This document shows positions 38,480 through 50,207 of a stretch of 64,000 nucleotides of DNA, one piece after another. This DNA comes from Acorus gramineus (Eukaryota > Streptophyta > Magnoliopsida > Acorales > Acoraceae), in assembly GCA_030737835.1 (NCBI GenBank), contig CM060855.1, forward strand, positions 14,513,438 through 14,577,437, read 5' to 3'. The translations under genes and the position numbers were made by a program. The notes beneath the pieces were generated by a model, which saw nothing but the letters and a program-made list of their open reading frames with translations, had not been told where the DNA came from and searched no databases. Within the stretch, counting starts at the first letter, position 1. Each line of letters starts with the position of its first letter.

Positions 38480-41400
38480 GAGTCACAGATGCAAGTCTCT
38501 GTTTCACCTAATAATATAAACTTCACCCAACATCAAGCTTCGTGACTCGTGAGACAAACCATGCAACGTTGCAATAGCCACAGTTGTCTCACAACAAAAA
38601 GAAATCGTGCTTTGACAATGCCAAAAGATGAAAATTTCTTTCAGAAAGAATAGGAAATCAGATCAGAGTCAGAGAACATATGATCAAAAGATAATCACCC
38701 AGTGTATCACAAAGATCACAAGCAAACAAGAGCTGTAATTTTCAATATCTCAAAAGTTGAAAGAAAACCTCACAGAGATGAGAGAGCAATCACCCAGTTA
38801 TCACCAAATAGATTAATAAAACTCAAGCAAACAATAATTTTCTGTATTTCAATAATTGGAAAGAAAACCTAACATTTCCTCTAGATGCAAACCACAACCA
38901 ACCCCCGTATAACAGGGTGTAGATACATAAATTCACAGATATCCATGGAGATACAAGTAAACCATGTTTTTTCTTTTTCCAATGTGAGTATTCAAATTAG
39001 ACACAGTATCTATTGACTATTATTAATTGACTATTATTAATACATATATCGATTGGAAATGTCAGGTATGTCCATTCACCCAAACCGATTTGGATCAGAA
39101 TTATTTTTGGCGTGACTCAGCAGAATATATAGTATTTCAAGAGATGCAAATCATATTGTTGCACCTAGGCAGCTTCCCTTAGCTAAGAATTGCTTAGCAT
39201 TAGCATTGTTCAAAGTAGGTTGGTTTCCATCATTTGTCGCCACCTTATGTTCAGTAATGTGCCATAACATTTGCTATACTTTGAAGATCTATACTTCCAG
39301 CAAAACAGTGCCATTAAACTTATCTAAAGCATGCCCACCTCAGCTGGCCAAAACAGTGCCATTAAACTTGCTAAAGTACGATCGCAGATCAGTTGGCATG
39401 ACTTTCAGTCATGCAAATTAACAAATTTAAGCTACAGACATTTTGATGATAAAAATAAACATGAAGCACACAAAATGTAGCGGCCAAACATGAAACCTAA
39501 TAATTTAAATAAATTCTCGAGCACCTCAAGCTTTAAAGTATGGGACAAAAAAAATGAACTTTAATTTTGTGCAAAACATGGAAAGAGACCTGCTTAATAG
39601 AGCTCTGATTAGAATGTCCATCCACTTTTAACATTCAGAAGCTCTAAGTATGCCCATTCTGTCATTCAGCTATGCACTGTTTTATAGCCTTTAGTGCCCA
39701 TAAGAAAATCATGGGTTGGTGAAAAAATAGGCTGAGAAATAAAAGTGGAAATGATGGAGAAGCTCTTTTGAGATTGACTACCATTGCAGAGTATTCTTTT
39801 AACCATTCAATTGACCCATGATATCTCAAATTTTGGCCAAGTCCACTCAAAGCAATCCTCTCTAACCAAGCAGAAACTGTCAAAGGGCTACAATTGTTTC
39901 ATAGCCTTTGTGGAATGGAGAAACGCTGCAATTCTTCTTTCCATGTTCTATTTCTTTCTTACACATGCATCTCTGGGAATGCCACATGTAGAAATGCATA
40001 TAGAGAAATTCTTGGAAAGAGAAGAATGAAACAGTAGAAGCCTGCTTGAACATGAGGCTTATATTAGAGACATCTATAAATGCAGCATGGCTCAGTTAAG
40101 CTTAAATAAGGCAAGAAGCACAAAATGGAAAATAGGCATATGGGATGATTATTCAATAGATGTCGATGAGTTATTCACCACCACCAATTTCCACTTCCAA
40201 ACCGATAAGGTACAGCAATTATCTTCACTTTCATGAGGTAGTACTTTGACAATTGTTTTTTGTGGGAATAAAGCCATTTGAGACAATTTGCATCTTTCAA
40301 AGTCAAAGAGTGACGTAAAAAGGTGTCATTTTTTTTTCAAATCAATGACAGGTAAACCAAAATTATGTCTATCTATTTTCAAATCGTTCTGCATAGTACT
40401 AGATGTGTGCTGTTGGAGATCCTGATATATGTTTACAAAACCGGATTTCATAAACCTAATGATGAATGGATGTTGCAAGTCTAGGATGGAACAATACAAT
40501 ACCTGATTTTGTTTAAAGGAGCTTTGTGGGATCTTCAACAGGAAACTGTGGGTAGGTTGATGGAGAACTGATGGCATTTAATATACAGAAGAAGTGGAGA
40601 CAAAAGAGGCTGAGTCTGAATTCTGAAGGGGAAACACCAAAGGGATTTATGTGCATGCAGGAAGGAATGTAACTAAAAACTATTGATAATCTAAGATTGA
40701 ACAAACAAATATGGTTCAATAAGATCCAGAACACTAATGCAGATTAGCCAGAATCTGATTTAGAGGTTAAGATGATAGGTTAATTATGTCATTCAATTAA
40801 TGAATACAATGTCCAATTGCAACATTTAACATTGATGCTAGCATTAGGTTTTGTTCAAGAATCATAGTGGATCGCAATTCCTGCCTTTTATTTTTTGAGT
40901 GGCTAATATTCTTTAGCTAATATCTCGCTTCTCTGCTTGTTGTGGCATCACCACTTGCACTCCTCATACTAACTACACTAAAGCTTTCAACAACCAAAAA
41001 TCTCTCTCAATTGCAGAATCCTTTAGGGAACCATGGACTTCGGGCTAATATGGACAAGAATAGAACTTAGTGATCTATGGCAGACTATAGGTTCGTATGG
41101 CATTTTCAGAACAGTCATAATCTTAGGTTCTACATGTTGAAATATAAATTTTTTTCATTTCAGAAAAATTGTCTTCTAAAAACAATCTCTAAAAAAAGTC
41201 TCCCTGACTTGATTAATCCTCCAACTCCCAATATTCCAAATTCATTCCACATCCATGCAACCAGGAGAAAAAAACACATCAATTTAAATGACCTAATTCA
41301 TAAACAAAGAAAATAGTGTAACTCTATTCCAAACCCCTTTATGGAAGACCTCAAGAAAATCCCACATGGCTTGCACTGGTTTATGCCACATGGAGCACGC

Positions 41401-41690
41401 AAATTTAATGTGTGTGTGATGTTGGGCAAAGCAGGGATAATCATCCATTCCGTGTTATACGCGCCATGGGGAGATTTCACACAGTTTTATGCATGAACAC
41501 TTAGCTCTGACTACAAGGCATTACATGGTGTAAGCATGGGGAGGTTTTCCTATTGCTTTATAGGGACGATCTCATCTCCTCCCTTTTATTTTAGATCCCC
41601 ATGTGCTAAGACCCTCCCCGTAATCCCATTTCTCAGCAATCTTCAGAACCTTACCCTTCTCACGGGCTCCTTTCTAAAGAAGGATAGTTT
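38480..41690. other. Long stretch without a recognisable gene
   Basis: Many frames of 60-83 codons exist (for example 39206-39421, 39784-40029, 40326-40734, 41077-41316), but none shows a domain, and no exon series could be built. A short duplicated phrase (AAAACAGTGCCATTAAACTT, 39301 and 39348) is present. Confidence 0.5.
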
Positions 41691-41699
41691 ACTAAGTCT

Positions 41700-42330
41700 A
41701 TTGGAAATGGGTCAAACACAATAAAAATAATAACAATGAAAAGAGAGGGAAACAGAACATAAGAGTCCTCCACTCCAAAACTCATGGGCTTTAACAGATC
41801 CTAACAGAAAACCCAAGCTTCACTCAACAGACAATAGGCCCTCCAATTCTACAACCACCCTGTCTTGAGAACATGATGTACCACTCTCATAGGAAGTAAA
41901 CCAAAATGGTCAAAGCATTTTTATTTTCACAGTTTTTTGCTATTAAACGGCCTGTCATTTCTTGTGAACCAAATACTCGCAAAAAACAAGGTAGCATGAG
42001 GATGAACTTCCCTGTCTTTCTTTTATCTCCATTCTTCACTTGGCTACTAAAGCATTGAAACGTGGATCAAATAGATGCCTCCCTTTGTACAATGGTTTTT
42101 TTTTTTTCTAAAAAGCAACAGTGCTTGTGGAATCTTGTTGGCTTGCCTCAAGTCAACACAACATATCCCAGACCTTTCCCCTGAACTGACAGTTGATGAA
42201 AAAATTATCTGCATCTTCTTCAACTCCACATAGCTGATAAACCATGTTCCTGGCAGGGAACCAAGCAGCCCTCTATTTTTTTTTTTTTCAACACCTTGCT
42301 AAGACTTGTATCTACACATGCTTTAATTTT
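41700..42330 (-). mobile_element. LINE (L1-type) 3' fragment, minus strand
   Basis: On the minus strand, CGVEEDADNFFINCQFRGKVWD (written in part: 42240-42170) is the RT-associated zinc-knuckle pattern C..C..xED..HxF..C.xxxxxW, though with substitutions. About 120 nt on, FFASIWFTRNDRPF resembles the 'WAIWKERNDRxF' block near the end of plant LINE ORF2. Frames are broken. Borders uncertain. Confidence 0.6.
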
Positions 42331-42689
42331 CATCTGACTTCAACATAAAGGACCCTCTGAGCAGCATAACATTAATTGCACCTGCTCCTTTAACATCTTC
42401 GCACTGAAAACAATCCTCAAAATCCCGTTCACCATCAAATCATGTTTCTCTTCAAACAACGGCCACTTTCATTTCGTCTCTTAAAAATCTTCTACAGCAC
42501 TTTCATCAAAAAAAAAAAAAACTTCTACAGCAGGTTTGACCACTACAGTGTCTGCCTCCACTCCAATCCTACCATCTGGGTGGAAGAGCCGCCACCTCAG
42601 CTTAGGAGGAAAGCTAACATTGCTTCAGTCAGTAATATACTAATATCGAATATCCCACTGTTCTATCCCTCTAATTCCGCATCATATGT

Positions 42690-44071
42690 GGAGTGCTCAG
42701 CAAGCTGGAATTGATTCGCCGAAGGTTATTTTGCTCCGGCGCTGATCAGGAGGAAGAGCAGGCCGTGTATGGTCAAAAGGAAATGGGTATGCCAACACAA
42801 ATCAATGGGAGGGCTCCGCATCCTCAGTTTGGATACGCTCTTTGGAGATGGGTTGCAGACAAAGACACTTTGGGTCCAACTATTCAAAGATAGATACGGG
42901 TGTGCCCAGGCCACAGCATACATGCCGCTCATATCACATAATGCCCCCTTCCTTTGTCAAAGCATGGTTCGATCAAGGAGAGCAGTTTGAGTCGAATTAA
43001 GGTCCCTTTGTCACCAATTAGCGGAGATTTTTCGAGTCTCGGAGTGGAAGGACGGGGCGACTCAATCTTTCTAGGACGAGAGTGAGATGGAAGGTATTGA
43101 AGCCTTCCCTCACACAGAAACCTCTGCCATGAGGAGATTGACATCCTTGCATCAATACTCAATGTACCACAGGAAAACCCAATCAGCTGCGACTACCTGG
43201 ACTGACCCGACTGGGATTTCAGACCCCGGGTTGGCTACTCAGTTCATGAAGGTTGAAAAGGATGTTTGGAACATCCCACTGAATCCACTAACGTCATCCA
43301 AAGTTAAGGAAATTTGGGGACCATTCATCCCATTAAAGGTGAAAGCATTACTGTACCAAAATCGCATCCTTACGAAGGAATACATTGCCAAATGGAAATC
43401 TGGGGGGACTCAAGCATGTACATCCTTTGTCGTGTTAGCTCGGAATTCATCTACCACCTCTTGTGCGGTTGTGCCAATGTCCTGTAGCACAAAGGCTGTG
43501 GGCGGCACTGGATGTAACTTCTTCCCTTAGGGCAGGGTTCCAAAACACATTCGAAATGTGGCAGAAGGCTAAACAATTATCTGAGGCAGATGATGAAAGC
43601 ATCACGACGAGGTTGATTTTGCCGCTCATCTTGGCAGGAATCTGAGTAAATTGGCTCTTGTGTAACCTATCGGTCTTCACAACACAGAAGTTCCACTTCA
43701 AGAACTTGTGAGATCTCATGTAGAGCTTGGTGAAGGAGGGAGACGTTCATTGCGGGCACCAGGCGCATTACTTTTGAGGGGGGATGCATACTTTTGGGGG
43801 GGGGGGGGGGGCATGAGGCATAGGGGGCTCACATTAGGATCCCCATCAGGTAGATGCTTCTTCATGGGTGGGGGGGGGGGGGGGAGGGGAGTGATTTTTT
43901 TTCCCCTTTTATTGGCCTTTGTTATTGCGCTATGGTTGTTTTTTTTCCATTGGGTGATCATGCATGATCACTGCCTCTGCTCTCTTCTCCCTCTCTTCAT
44001 CTTCAGACATTCGGAATATTGTAACATCCACATATTTAATATACTTAGTGTACCATTACTCAAAAAAAAAA
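42690..44071 (+). mobile_element. LINE (L1-type) 3' fragment with poly-A tail, plus strand
   Basis: KRKWVCQHKSMGGLRILSL (from about 42772) matches the end of the RT region ('W..lC.pK..GGLGi..l'). Then FGDGLQTKTLWVQLFKDRYG corresponds to 'KW.WR....LW...i..kyg'. IWGPFIPLKVKALLYQNRIL and CRVSSEFIYHLLCGC (about 43428) form the zf-RVT block. Stops and shifts separate the pieces. The 3' end is AATATACTTAGTGTACC followed by a 10-A tail at 44062-44071, like plant L1 tails. Two long G-runs at 43797-43812 and 43869-43884 lie in its 3' part. Confidence 0.72.
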
Positions 44072-46304
44072 GATGCCTATTTCTAGATTCTCATACTACA
44101 AGGGTTCACCCACTCTAGAAAATACAACCGAATTCGTCCAACACAATGATGACTCCAATATGGACTACATACATGGAAGACAGTTTCATTTCTGGATAAA
44201 CCAAAGTCCAAAGACACAATGAACATCAAGATCTGGGAGACTTCAGCTCCTTTGCTTATGTCCCTTTCTTCCTCAACTTTCTTCCTGTTTCCGATTGCCG
44301 CTTCAGGTCATTGAAGTCACATCATAGGTTTGAAACTTCTCTTAGCATCCTCCAAACAGATTTGCAGGAGCAGCATTTAACAAAGACGAGTACATTAGCT
44401 CCATCATCTGTGTTAATTGTTGCGACTGCCATATTAACCCTCATGTTCTTCATATAGATTCCCCATAACGAGAAGAAGCCTAATGGTGATGTAACCATGG
44501 TTGGGGTTGAGCAATAAAAAACCTATGTCTGCTTGCACTAGAGAGAGGGGAAGGAGAGTTTGATGAGAATTTTTTACATTGGAACTTGGAAGATGTGTCC
44601 TCTTTCACGCTGATTTACGAGAAAATGATTTATGACAGCCTGCTAGCAATTAAGCTATGGTACCAAGACAATAAAGTGAATCATGTAATATCCTTAATGT
44701 CCACCAGGATGGGATCTGGGGTAGAGAATCTGTGATGGGCTAATTTGCTAGATTGGAAGATGCTTTAGTTCACATTGATTAATGAGAAAAATGTATAAAT
44801 TAACAAGTGTAAAACGAGCAGGGGTGTATACTGTTAATGATGTAAAATGGGTTCTCTAAAACACGCTTATGGACAAGTTTTTAATATACATGATCATACA
44901 TCTCCCGTGGGAAACAAAGAAACCTTCGCAATAGAGTGATGTAAGGTGAAGTTCTTTACATTTAAAGACAACTCCACGTGCTTGAATGACACACTTAAAT
45001 AAAATTATTTTATTCAACCAACTTTTCAAACCTTTGGAAGTAAAATCTTTTCAAATCAAAATTGTTATTAAACCTGAAGTAAAATCTATTGATCCAATTT
45101 TTCCCTCTCTACTCCCTCCACAATTAGGGAAGGATGCTGGAAGAGGTTGAAGAGATAAATGTGAGAATGGATTCAAAGGCAAGATGGTCATTTAAAAGGG
45201 ACTATATGTCTTTTATGTGCTTTCAAAGACTTATATGAGTGTTTAATTCATATGGATGGAATATTATGATAATGTGCTCCTAAATTGGATGAAAATTTAA
45301 CTCAATGACTAAATTGACTAACCATAACAGTTTAAAAGATGTGTATCTCAGACCCCAAGTTTGTAAGGACTGACGTAGGATTATGCATGTTTACAAGGAA
45401 CTTGATTGCTAGTAGAATGATTCCTAATAAGTAAATCCATCCACAATAATAACACGAATGAAATGGGGCCTAAAGAACATATCTGTAATGACATGAACAA
45501 ATGGGCCTAAAGGATTTATTTATCTCTTGAACATTATGATGTATAAATTTTGGACTTCTTGTGAAAAAAAATTTGCATAAATTATGGTTAGTAAAATTTA
45601 GTATTCATAATTAACTGGAATATGTTAATAACCAGTGTTAGCAAACACTGGAAATCAGAAAATGCTTTCCAGCAAGAATCTTGAAAAATCTTAAAAAAAT
45701 CTCATGCGTAATAAGATTACAACGTAAAAGATTTCACATTTCTTGTGTTTTCAATGGATTAACGTTTTATAATGAAACAAATGAGTCATAGGTATTCTCA
45801 ACATACAGGCATCCTTGTACATCTTTAAATCTTTGGATTAATCACCTGGAAAACATCAGGCAAATGCAACTAGCTAGACAAAATCAAACCCGATCAATAA
45901 AATCTAGCTAAAAATAAACATAATCATCACCTGGTTGCAATGAGCATTCAGCTGAGGATACTGGTCATAACTGCTGCTTATGCATGTATTATTTCAAAGA
46001 AAGTAAGAGAAACATAGAGATCAACTCATGTTAGCAGACATTATTGGTACATCATCTACAGCTGTAAGCTGTTACAGGTCTGCAACTCCTACTTCAACAC
46101 TAAATAAAGCACAAACATCAGGTGTAGATTGAAAAAACGGAGACTTGCTGACATCTTCGATTGTCAATGCAATTGAAGAAATCATAACCGATCTAAATTG
46201 CGGGGAAAATATTTCTAAGCTTATGGACAATTTCCATTAAATATATGTACCACTAGAGAGGAAATAAAGAACCTTATTTTCTGCGGTCACCAGGGTAGAA
46301 TCAA
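44072..46304. other. Intergenic DNA and 3' flank of the trihelix gene
   Basis: No gene or element recognised. The part nearest 46305 is likely 3' untranslated region of the minus-strand gene. Confidence 0.5.
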
Positions 46305-47105
46305 TCAACCCCTCTTTGCTAACCCAAATGTGAGGGCATCGCTGATCTGACGGAAGGAGTCGAGGATCATTCGCGTCTTCTCCGTCTCCATAGCCATTCG
46401 ATCCTTCTCCGCCTCCCTCATCATCTCCAACCGCTCCCTCTCCACCCTCACAAACCCCTCCCCAAAACTCCGGACAACCGAAGCCAGCCGCCCCATCGGA
46501 GTCGCCGAACCACCACCGTCCAATCTCCTCCTCTTCTGAACCATCGAATTGACCAGCACGCCAGGCCTCGAAGTCCGATCCCCGCTCGCTGCAGTCCTCA
46601 ATATATAATCGACTGAACGAGTGTTACTGACATCTTCGTCTTCATCATCATCATCGTCGCTGTCGGGGTCATCAGGGCCGTCGATCATGGGATGGGCAGC
46701 CGAGATGGGGAGGGGACCACGGGCGAGGAGGTCCATGCGGTCGAAGTAGGGCCAGGGGGAGGGGACGGTCAGCTGCTTCTCGGTGCGGTAGCGCTTGCGG
46801 AGTTTCTCGAGCTTGTGGCGGCACTGAGTGCCGGTCCTGGTCGGAGCGGCGCCGCCTCGGCGGGCGGAGACGGAGGCGGCGATCTCGTCCCACTGGCTTG
46901 ACTTTAGAGGACCGCGGTTGACGGAGAACCACTTCTCCTGGTACGCGTCGATCAGGTGGACCGTCTCCGCGTCGGACCACGGTGAGGGCGATGGCCTCTT
47001 CTCTGACGGCGGAGGCGGCCGCGGCTGCTGCTGTTGCTGCTCCGATTGTGATGGGACGGTTACGGCTACCGGTTCTAGGGATGCGGGCTCCGGTGCCATT
47101 GTCAC
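46305..47105 (-). CDS. Trihelix transcription factor, ASIL/ENAP (SIP1-clade) type
   Basis: A single-exon gene of 266 residues. Nuclear DNA-binding protein; relatives bind GT-type elements, and ENAP/ASIL members act mostly as repressors or chromatin cofactors. An N-terminal P/Q-rich region contains a Q5 run (23-27). The trihelix domain is at about 41-110: PWSDAETVHLIDAYQEKWF, SSQWDEIAASVSAR and TGTQCRHKLEKLRKRYRTEK, with conserved W43 and W72. PWPYFDRMDLL (117-127) follows, as in the subfamily. An acidic run of D/E (139-148), a basic KRRR patch (191-194, likely nuclear localisation) and a C-terminal helix rich in R, E, K and M (210-260, coiled coil) complete the layout. The ATG at 47105 is the first in frame; a second Met follows at residue 3. 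GC content is well above the surroundings, as for the other host genes. Appears intact. Confidence 0.95.
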   Translation of the reverse strand: MTMAPEPASLEPVAVTVPSQSEQQQQQPRPPPPSEKRPSPSPWSDAETVHLIDAYQEKWFSVNRGPLKSSQWDEIAASVSARRGGAAPTRTGTQCRHKLEKLRKRYRTEKQLTVPSPWPYFDRMDLLARGPLPISAAHPMIDGPDDPDSDDDDDEDEDVSNTRSVDYILRTAASGDRTSRPGVLVNSMVQKRRRLDGGGSATPMGRLASVVRSFGEGFVRVERERLEMMREAEKDRMAMETEKTRMILDSFRQISDALTFGLAKRG

Positions 47106-47309
47106 ATTAGGAGTCTTTTGGAGCTAGATTTGGGTCTTGGAGATCTCGTCAAAGTTTTCACCATCGGTAGGTGCTCCGAGTCATGAAAGTGGGAGAAGCT
47201 CGTGAAACGCGTTTCGTCGTTGAATAGAATTTGGAAATCATTTCTGATCTGATGTTAATTTATATCTGTCTATATTAAGCTTTCAATTATCTAAAAAAAA
47301 AAAAAAAAA

Positions 47310-47365
47310 GGAGAAATTAATTAGGGGTCCTGACCCTATCTTCATAATAACAATAAGTCCCTGTT
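47310..47365 (+). repeat. Left terminal inverted repeat of MULE 2
   Basis: Matches the complement of 54466-54522 with a few substitutions and a 1-bp gap; similarity fades after AATAACAATAARTCCCTG. Confidence 0.85.
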
Positions 47366-47529
47366 TTAAATTTTCTTTAGGTCCCTCAGTTAGTGGTTGT
47401 ATTTTGTTTAGGTCCTTCCATCTTTTTTCTATCCAATCTATTGTTTTTATTCCTCTTTTACCCTCAACTCAACCTAACGTGCTTTCTCCTTCTCCGCCAA
47501 CATCTCTCTTTCTCTCCCAAAACTCAACA

Positions 47530-47760
47530 TAAGGTGAGAATGTGATACCACCTCCACCAGCCCCCTCTACCGTGCCTCCTGCGCCCCACATTGCGTCCCC
47601 CAACCGCCTCCCACCCCATCCCGCGACCCCGTCCGCGCCTCCCACCCCCTCCGACGACCCCATCCGCGATCCCCACCCCCTCCGACGACCCCATCCGCCA
47701 CCCCCATCCCCTCCCGCGACCCCGACCTCCCCCCACACCCAATCTTGACCACGGATGTTG
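47530..47760. repeat. GC-rich, C-biased low-complexity block
   Basis: Repeats of about 30 bp built on CCTCCGACGACCCCATCCGC occur at least twice, producing overlapping P-rich and G-rich frames on both strands. Probably the 5' non-coding region of the transposase gene, not a protein gene. Confidence 0.7.
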
Positions 47761-48359
47761 CCCCGGACCCGGATCGATTGGTTCTCATTCCTTCATCACC
47801 AATGTATGTTTTTATTAAATGTTCAAAGCAATATTTTATTCTTTTTTATAGTTTTCAATGTTATAGTGTTGATTTTATGCATCTTAGATGTTTGTATAAA
47901 TGTTCATAAACTGGAGAGTTTTTAGAAATATGAAAGTGTAAGGGTGTACACAGTGCGCTTATCAGTGTACACATACAGTACATGACATAGTGTGCGATGA
48001 TTTTCAGTTTTATGTAGTCATGCATGTTCTGAAATTATGAAATTTTTAAAGTTTCACTCTTCATATAATTGTATATATTTTTGAACTAAGAGATTCTCAA
48101 AGTGTGAATATTAATAGTGTGCACAGTGAACCTAACAATGTACATTGAGTACATTGTGTGTTTTCTATGCTTATTAGGCAATGTGTATGCATGTTACAAT
48201 ATGATGAAAACAAAAAATATGTTCTTTTTATAACAAGAGATTATTGTCAGTTTATGTGTGAAAAATGGTTGAATGTAATTGCATGTTATAATAAGTTACT
48301 AACATGAAATTCATGTTAATTGCCTTTTAATTTGCAGATTAATTTATCATTGTTGAAGA

Positions 48360-50142
48360 ATGGAACCAATCATGGCTGCTTGTACATATATGGGAGATGC
48401 CGAGGTAGTTAGTATATGTAGAACAACAACGTATGCTTACATTGTCAATGAATTAGTGGAAAGATGGGGGTTCGATGCGGCCAAAGTTATTATGAAGTAT
48501 GAAATTCCAGGGAAAACAATGATTAAACCCACTATTGGGAACGATAAGGCCGTAGAGAAGATGTACGACATCCATAAGATGTGTGGGGCTATGGTAGTCG
48601 AAATCTATGTTACCCTCAATGATGGACAAACTTGTGACGGAGATGAAGGAATAAGGTAAAAATATGTTATACTCTTTCATAGTCATTTCGTAAGAATTTT
48701 ATTAGTGTACACAGATTACTAATAGTGTACATAGACAGTGATAAAATTTTGTATATATTATTATACCTAATGCATCCCATAATTGAAATGAATTGCAGGA
48801 TGTCCAACACAGTCCAAATGAACATGACAAATACTGCACCTACATCTTGTAGTATGGTCACCCAAGGGGAAGCCATTTGCGGGAGTACGTCAAGTGGGAT
48901 GCTCACAAGTTTTTGGGATAACTGCATTCATTCAATCAATCAACAGTTTGAAGATGTCGAAGAATTTCGAATTCAGCTGACCAATTATGCCATAGCACAT
49001 TCATTTGATTTTGAGTACGTGAAGAATGACAGAGTAAGGGTGACAGTTAAGTGTAAGATTCCTTCATGTGGATGGCGTGTACATTGCTCTAGAGTGGGGT
49101 TGGGTCCTTACTTTCAAATCAAGACGATGAACAACGTTCACTCATGTGGTGGAGGAATATCAACAAACGGTCATCCTAGAGCATCACGAAGATGGGTGGG
49201 TGAGATTACAAGAAAGAAGTTTATAGATTCTCCGTTATATCGACCTCGCGATATAGTGAAGGACGTATTTAGAGATTATGGCATCAATTTACCTTACCAC
49301 AAGGCATGGCATGGAAAAGAGATAGCTTGTAAGGATTTGCATGGAGATGAAGCACTTTCATTTGATCATCTCCGATGGTATGCTACAGCGGTAATGAATA
49401 CGAATCCTGGAAGCTACGTGGAGTTGGAATGCACTCCTGAAGATCATAGATTTCGAAGAGTATTTGTAAGTTTTGGTGCTGTAATTGCTGGCTTTGAGAC
49501 TGGGTGTAGGCCCATGTTGTTTTTAGATGGAACATTTTTAAAATCTAAGTACCAAGGTATTTTGCTTGCGATCATTGCTAAGAATGGGAATGACGGTTTT
49601 TTTCCATTAGCATTTTCAGTTGTGGATCAAGAGACAGAAGATAATTGGGCATGGACATTAACATGCTTACGAGGGATCATATCTTCAGATCGAAGAATCA
49701 CATTCATTTCTGATAGGGGTAAGGGTTTAATGTCAGCTGTCCCTTCAGTCTTTCCAGACTCATATCATTCTCATTGTTTACGACATTTGAAGATGAATTT
49801 TAAAGAGACGATCACTGGGAAATTCAATATTTCTGTTAGAAGGAAATTGCTTCAACTACTAGATGCTGCAGCTTATGGATTGAGAATTGAAGATTACAGA
49901 AAAGTCATAGCCGAATGCGGTGTTTTTCTCAACAAGCTGCAAAGTGGGTTGAAGATTCTGATCCAGACCATTGGGCAAATGCCCTATTTCCAGGGGAAAG
50001 ATATGGAGAATTGTACTCTAACTGTGCTGAGTCTTTCATCGTCTTTGGCAGACAAGAACCTCTTCCCTTGATAATTTCTTCGTTTCTCTGTGAGGACCTG
50101 CAAATTATAATACATGAAAAATGGCTATATTATTTCACTTAA
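48360..50142 (+). pseudogene. MULE (Mutator-like) transposase, frameshifted
   Basis: Exon 1 (48360-48655, 98 codons plus 2 nt) encodes the N-terminal PB1-like domain found in plant MULE transposases (ending near EIYVTLNDGQ). A 143-bp GT-AG intron joins it in phase to exon 2 at 48799. Exon 2 has the MuDR-type zinc-binding region (RVRVTVKCKIPSCGWRVHCS, then H and C). The catalytic core follows: LFLDGTFLKSKYQG (first Asp) and FISDRGKGL (second Asp), with CLRHL downstream. Near 49915 the frame shifts: the expected block WVEDSDPDHWANALFPGERYG and SNCAESF continue in another frame (49915-50142). The family's C-terminal SWIM zinc finger is absent. Hence a broken, shortened transposase that ends 65 bp before the oppositely oriented PMD gene ends. 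Confidence 0.92.
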
Positions 50143-50207
50143 TTTCTGTATTTTTAAGCAAAGATTGTATTTTGCTTACCTTTCTCTTTGGGATTTTAAA
50201 TAGTACA

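Noticed and set aside
42073-44078. AGATGCCT at 42073 and after the LINE poly-A tail at 44071 as a LINE target duplication
   Set aside because: The interval would cut through the opposite-strand LINE fragment that reads continuously across 42073; an 8-bp chance match is likely.
46672-47127. Frames on both strands over the trihelix gene
   Set aside because: Shadows caused by high GC; only the 266-residue frame has a domain.
47469-47818. Overlapping 68-89-codon G-rich and P-rich frames on both strands
   Set aside because: They arise from C-rich tandem low-complexity sequence; no start context, domain or splice support.
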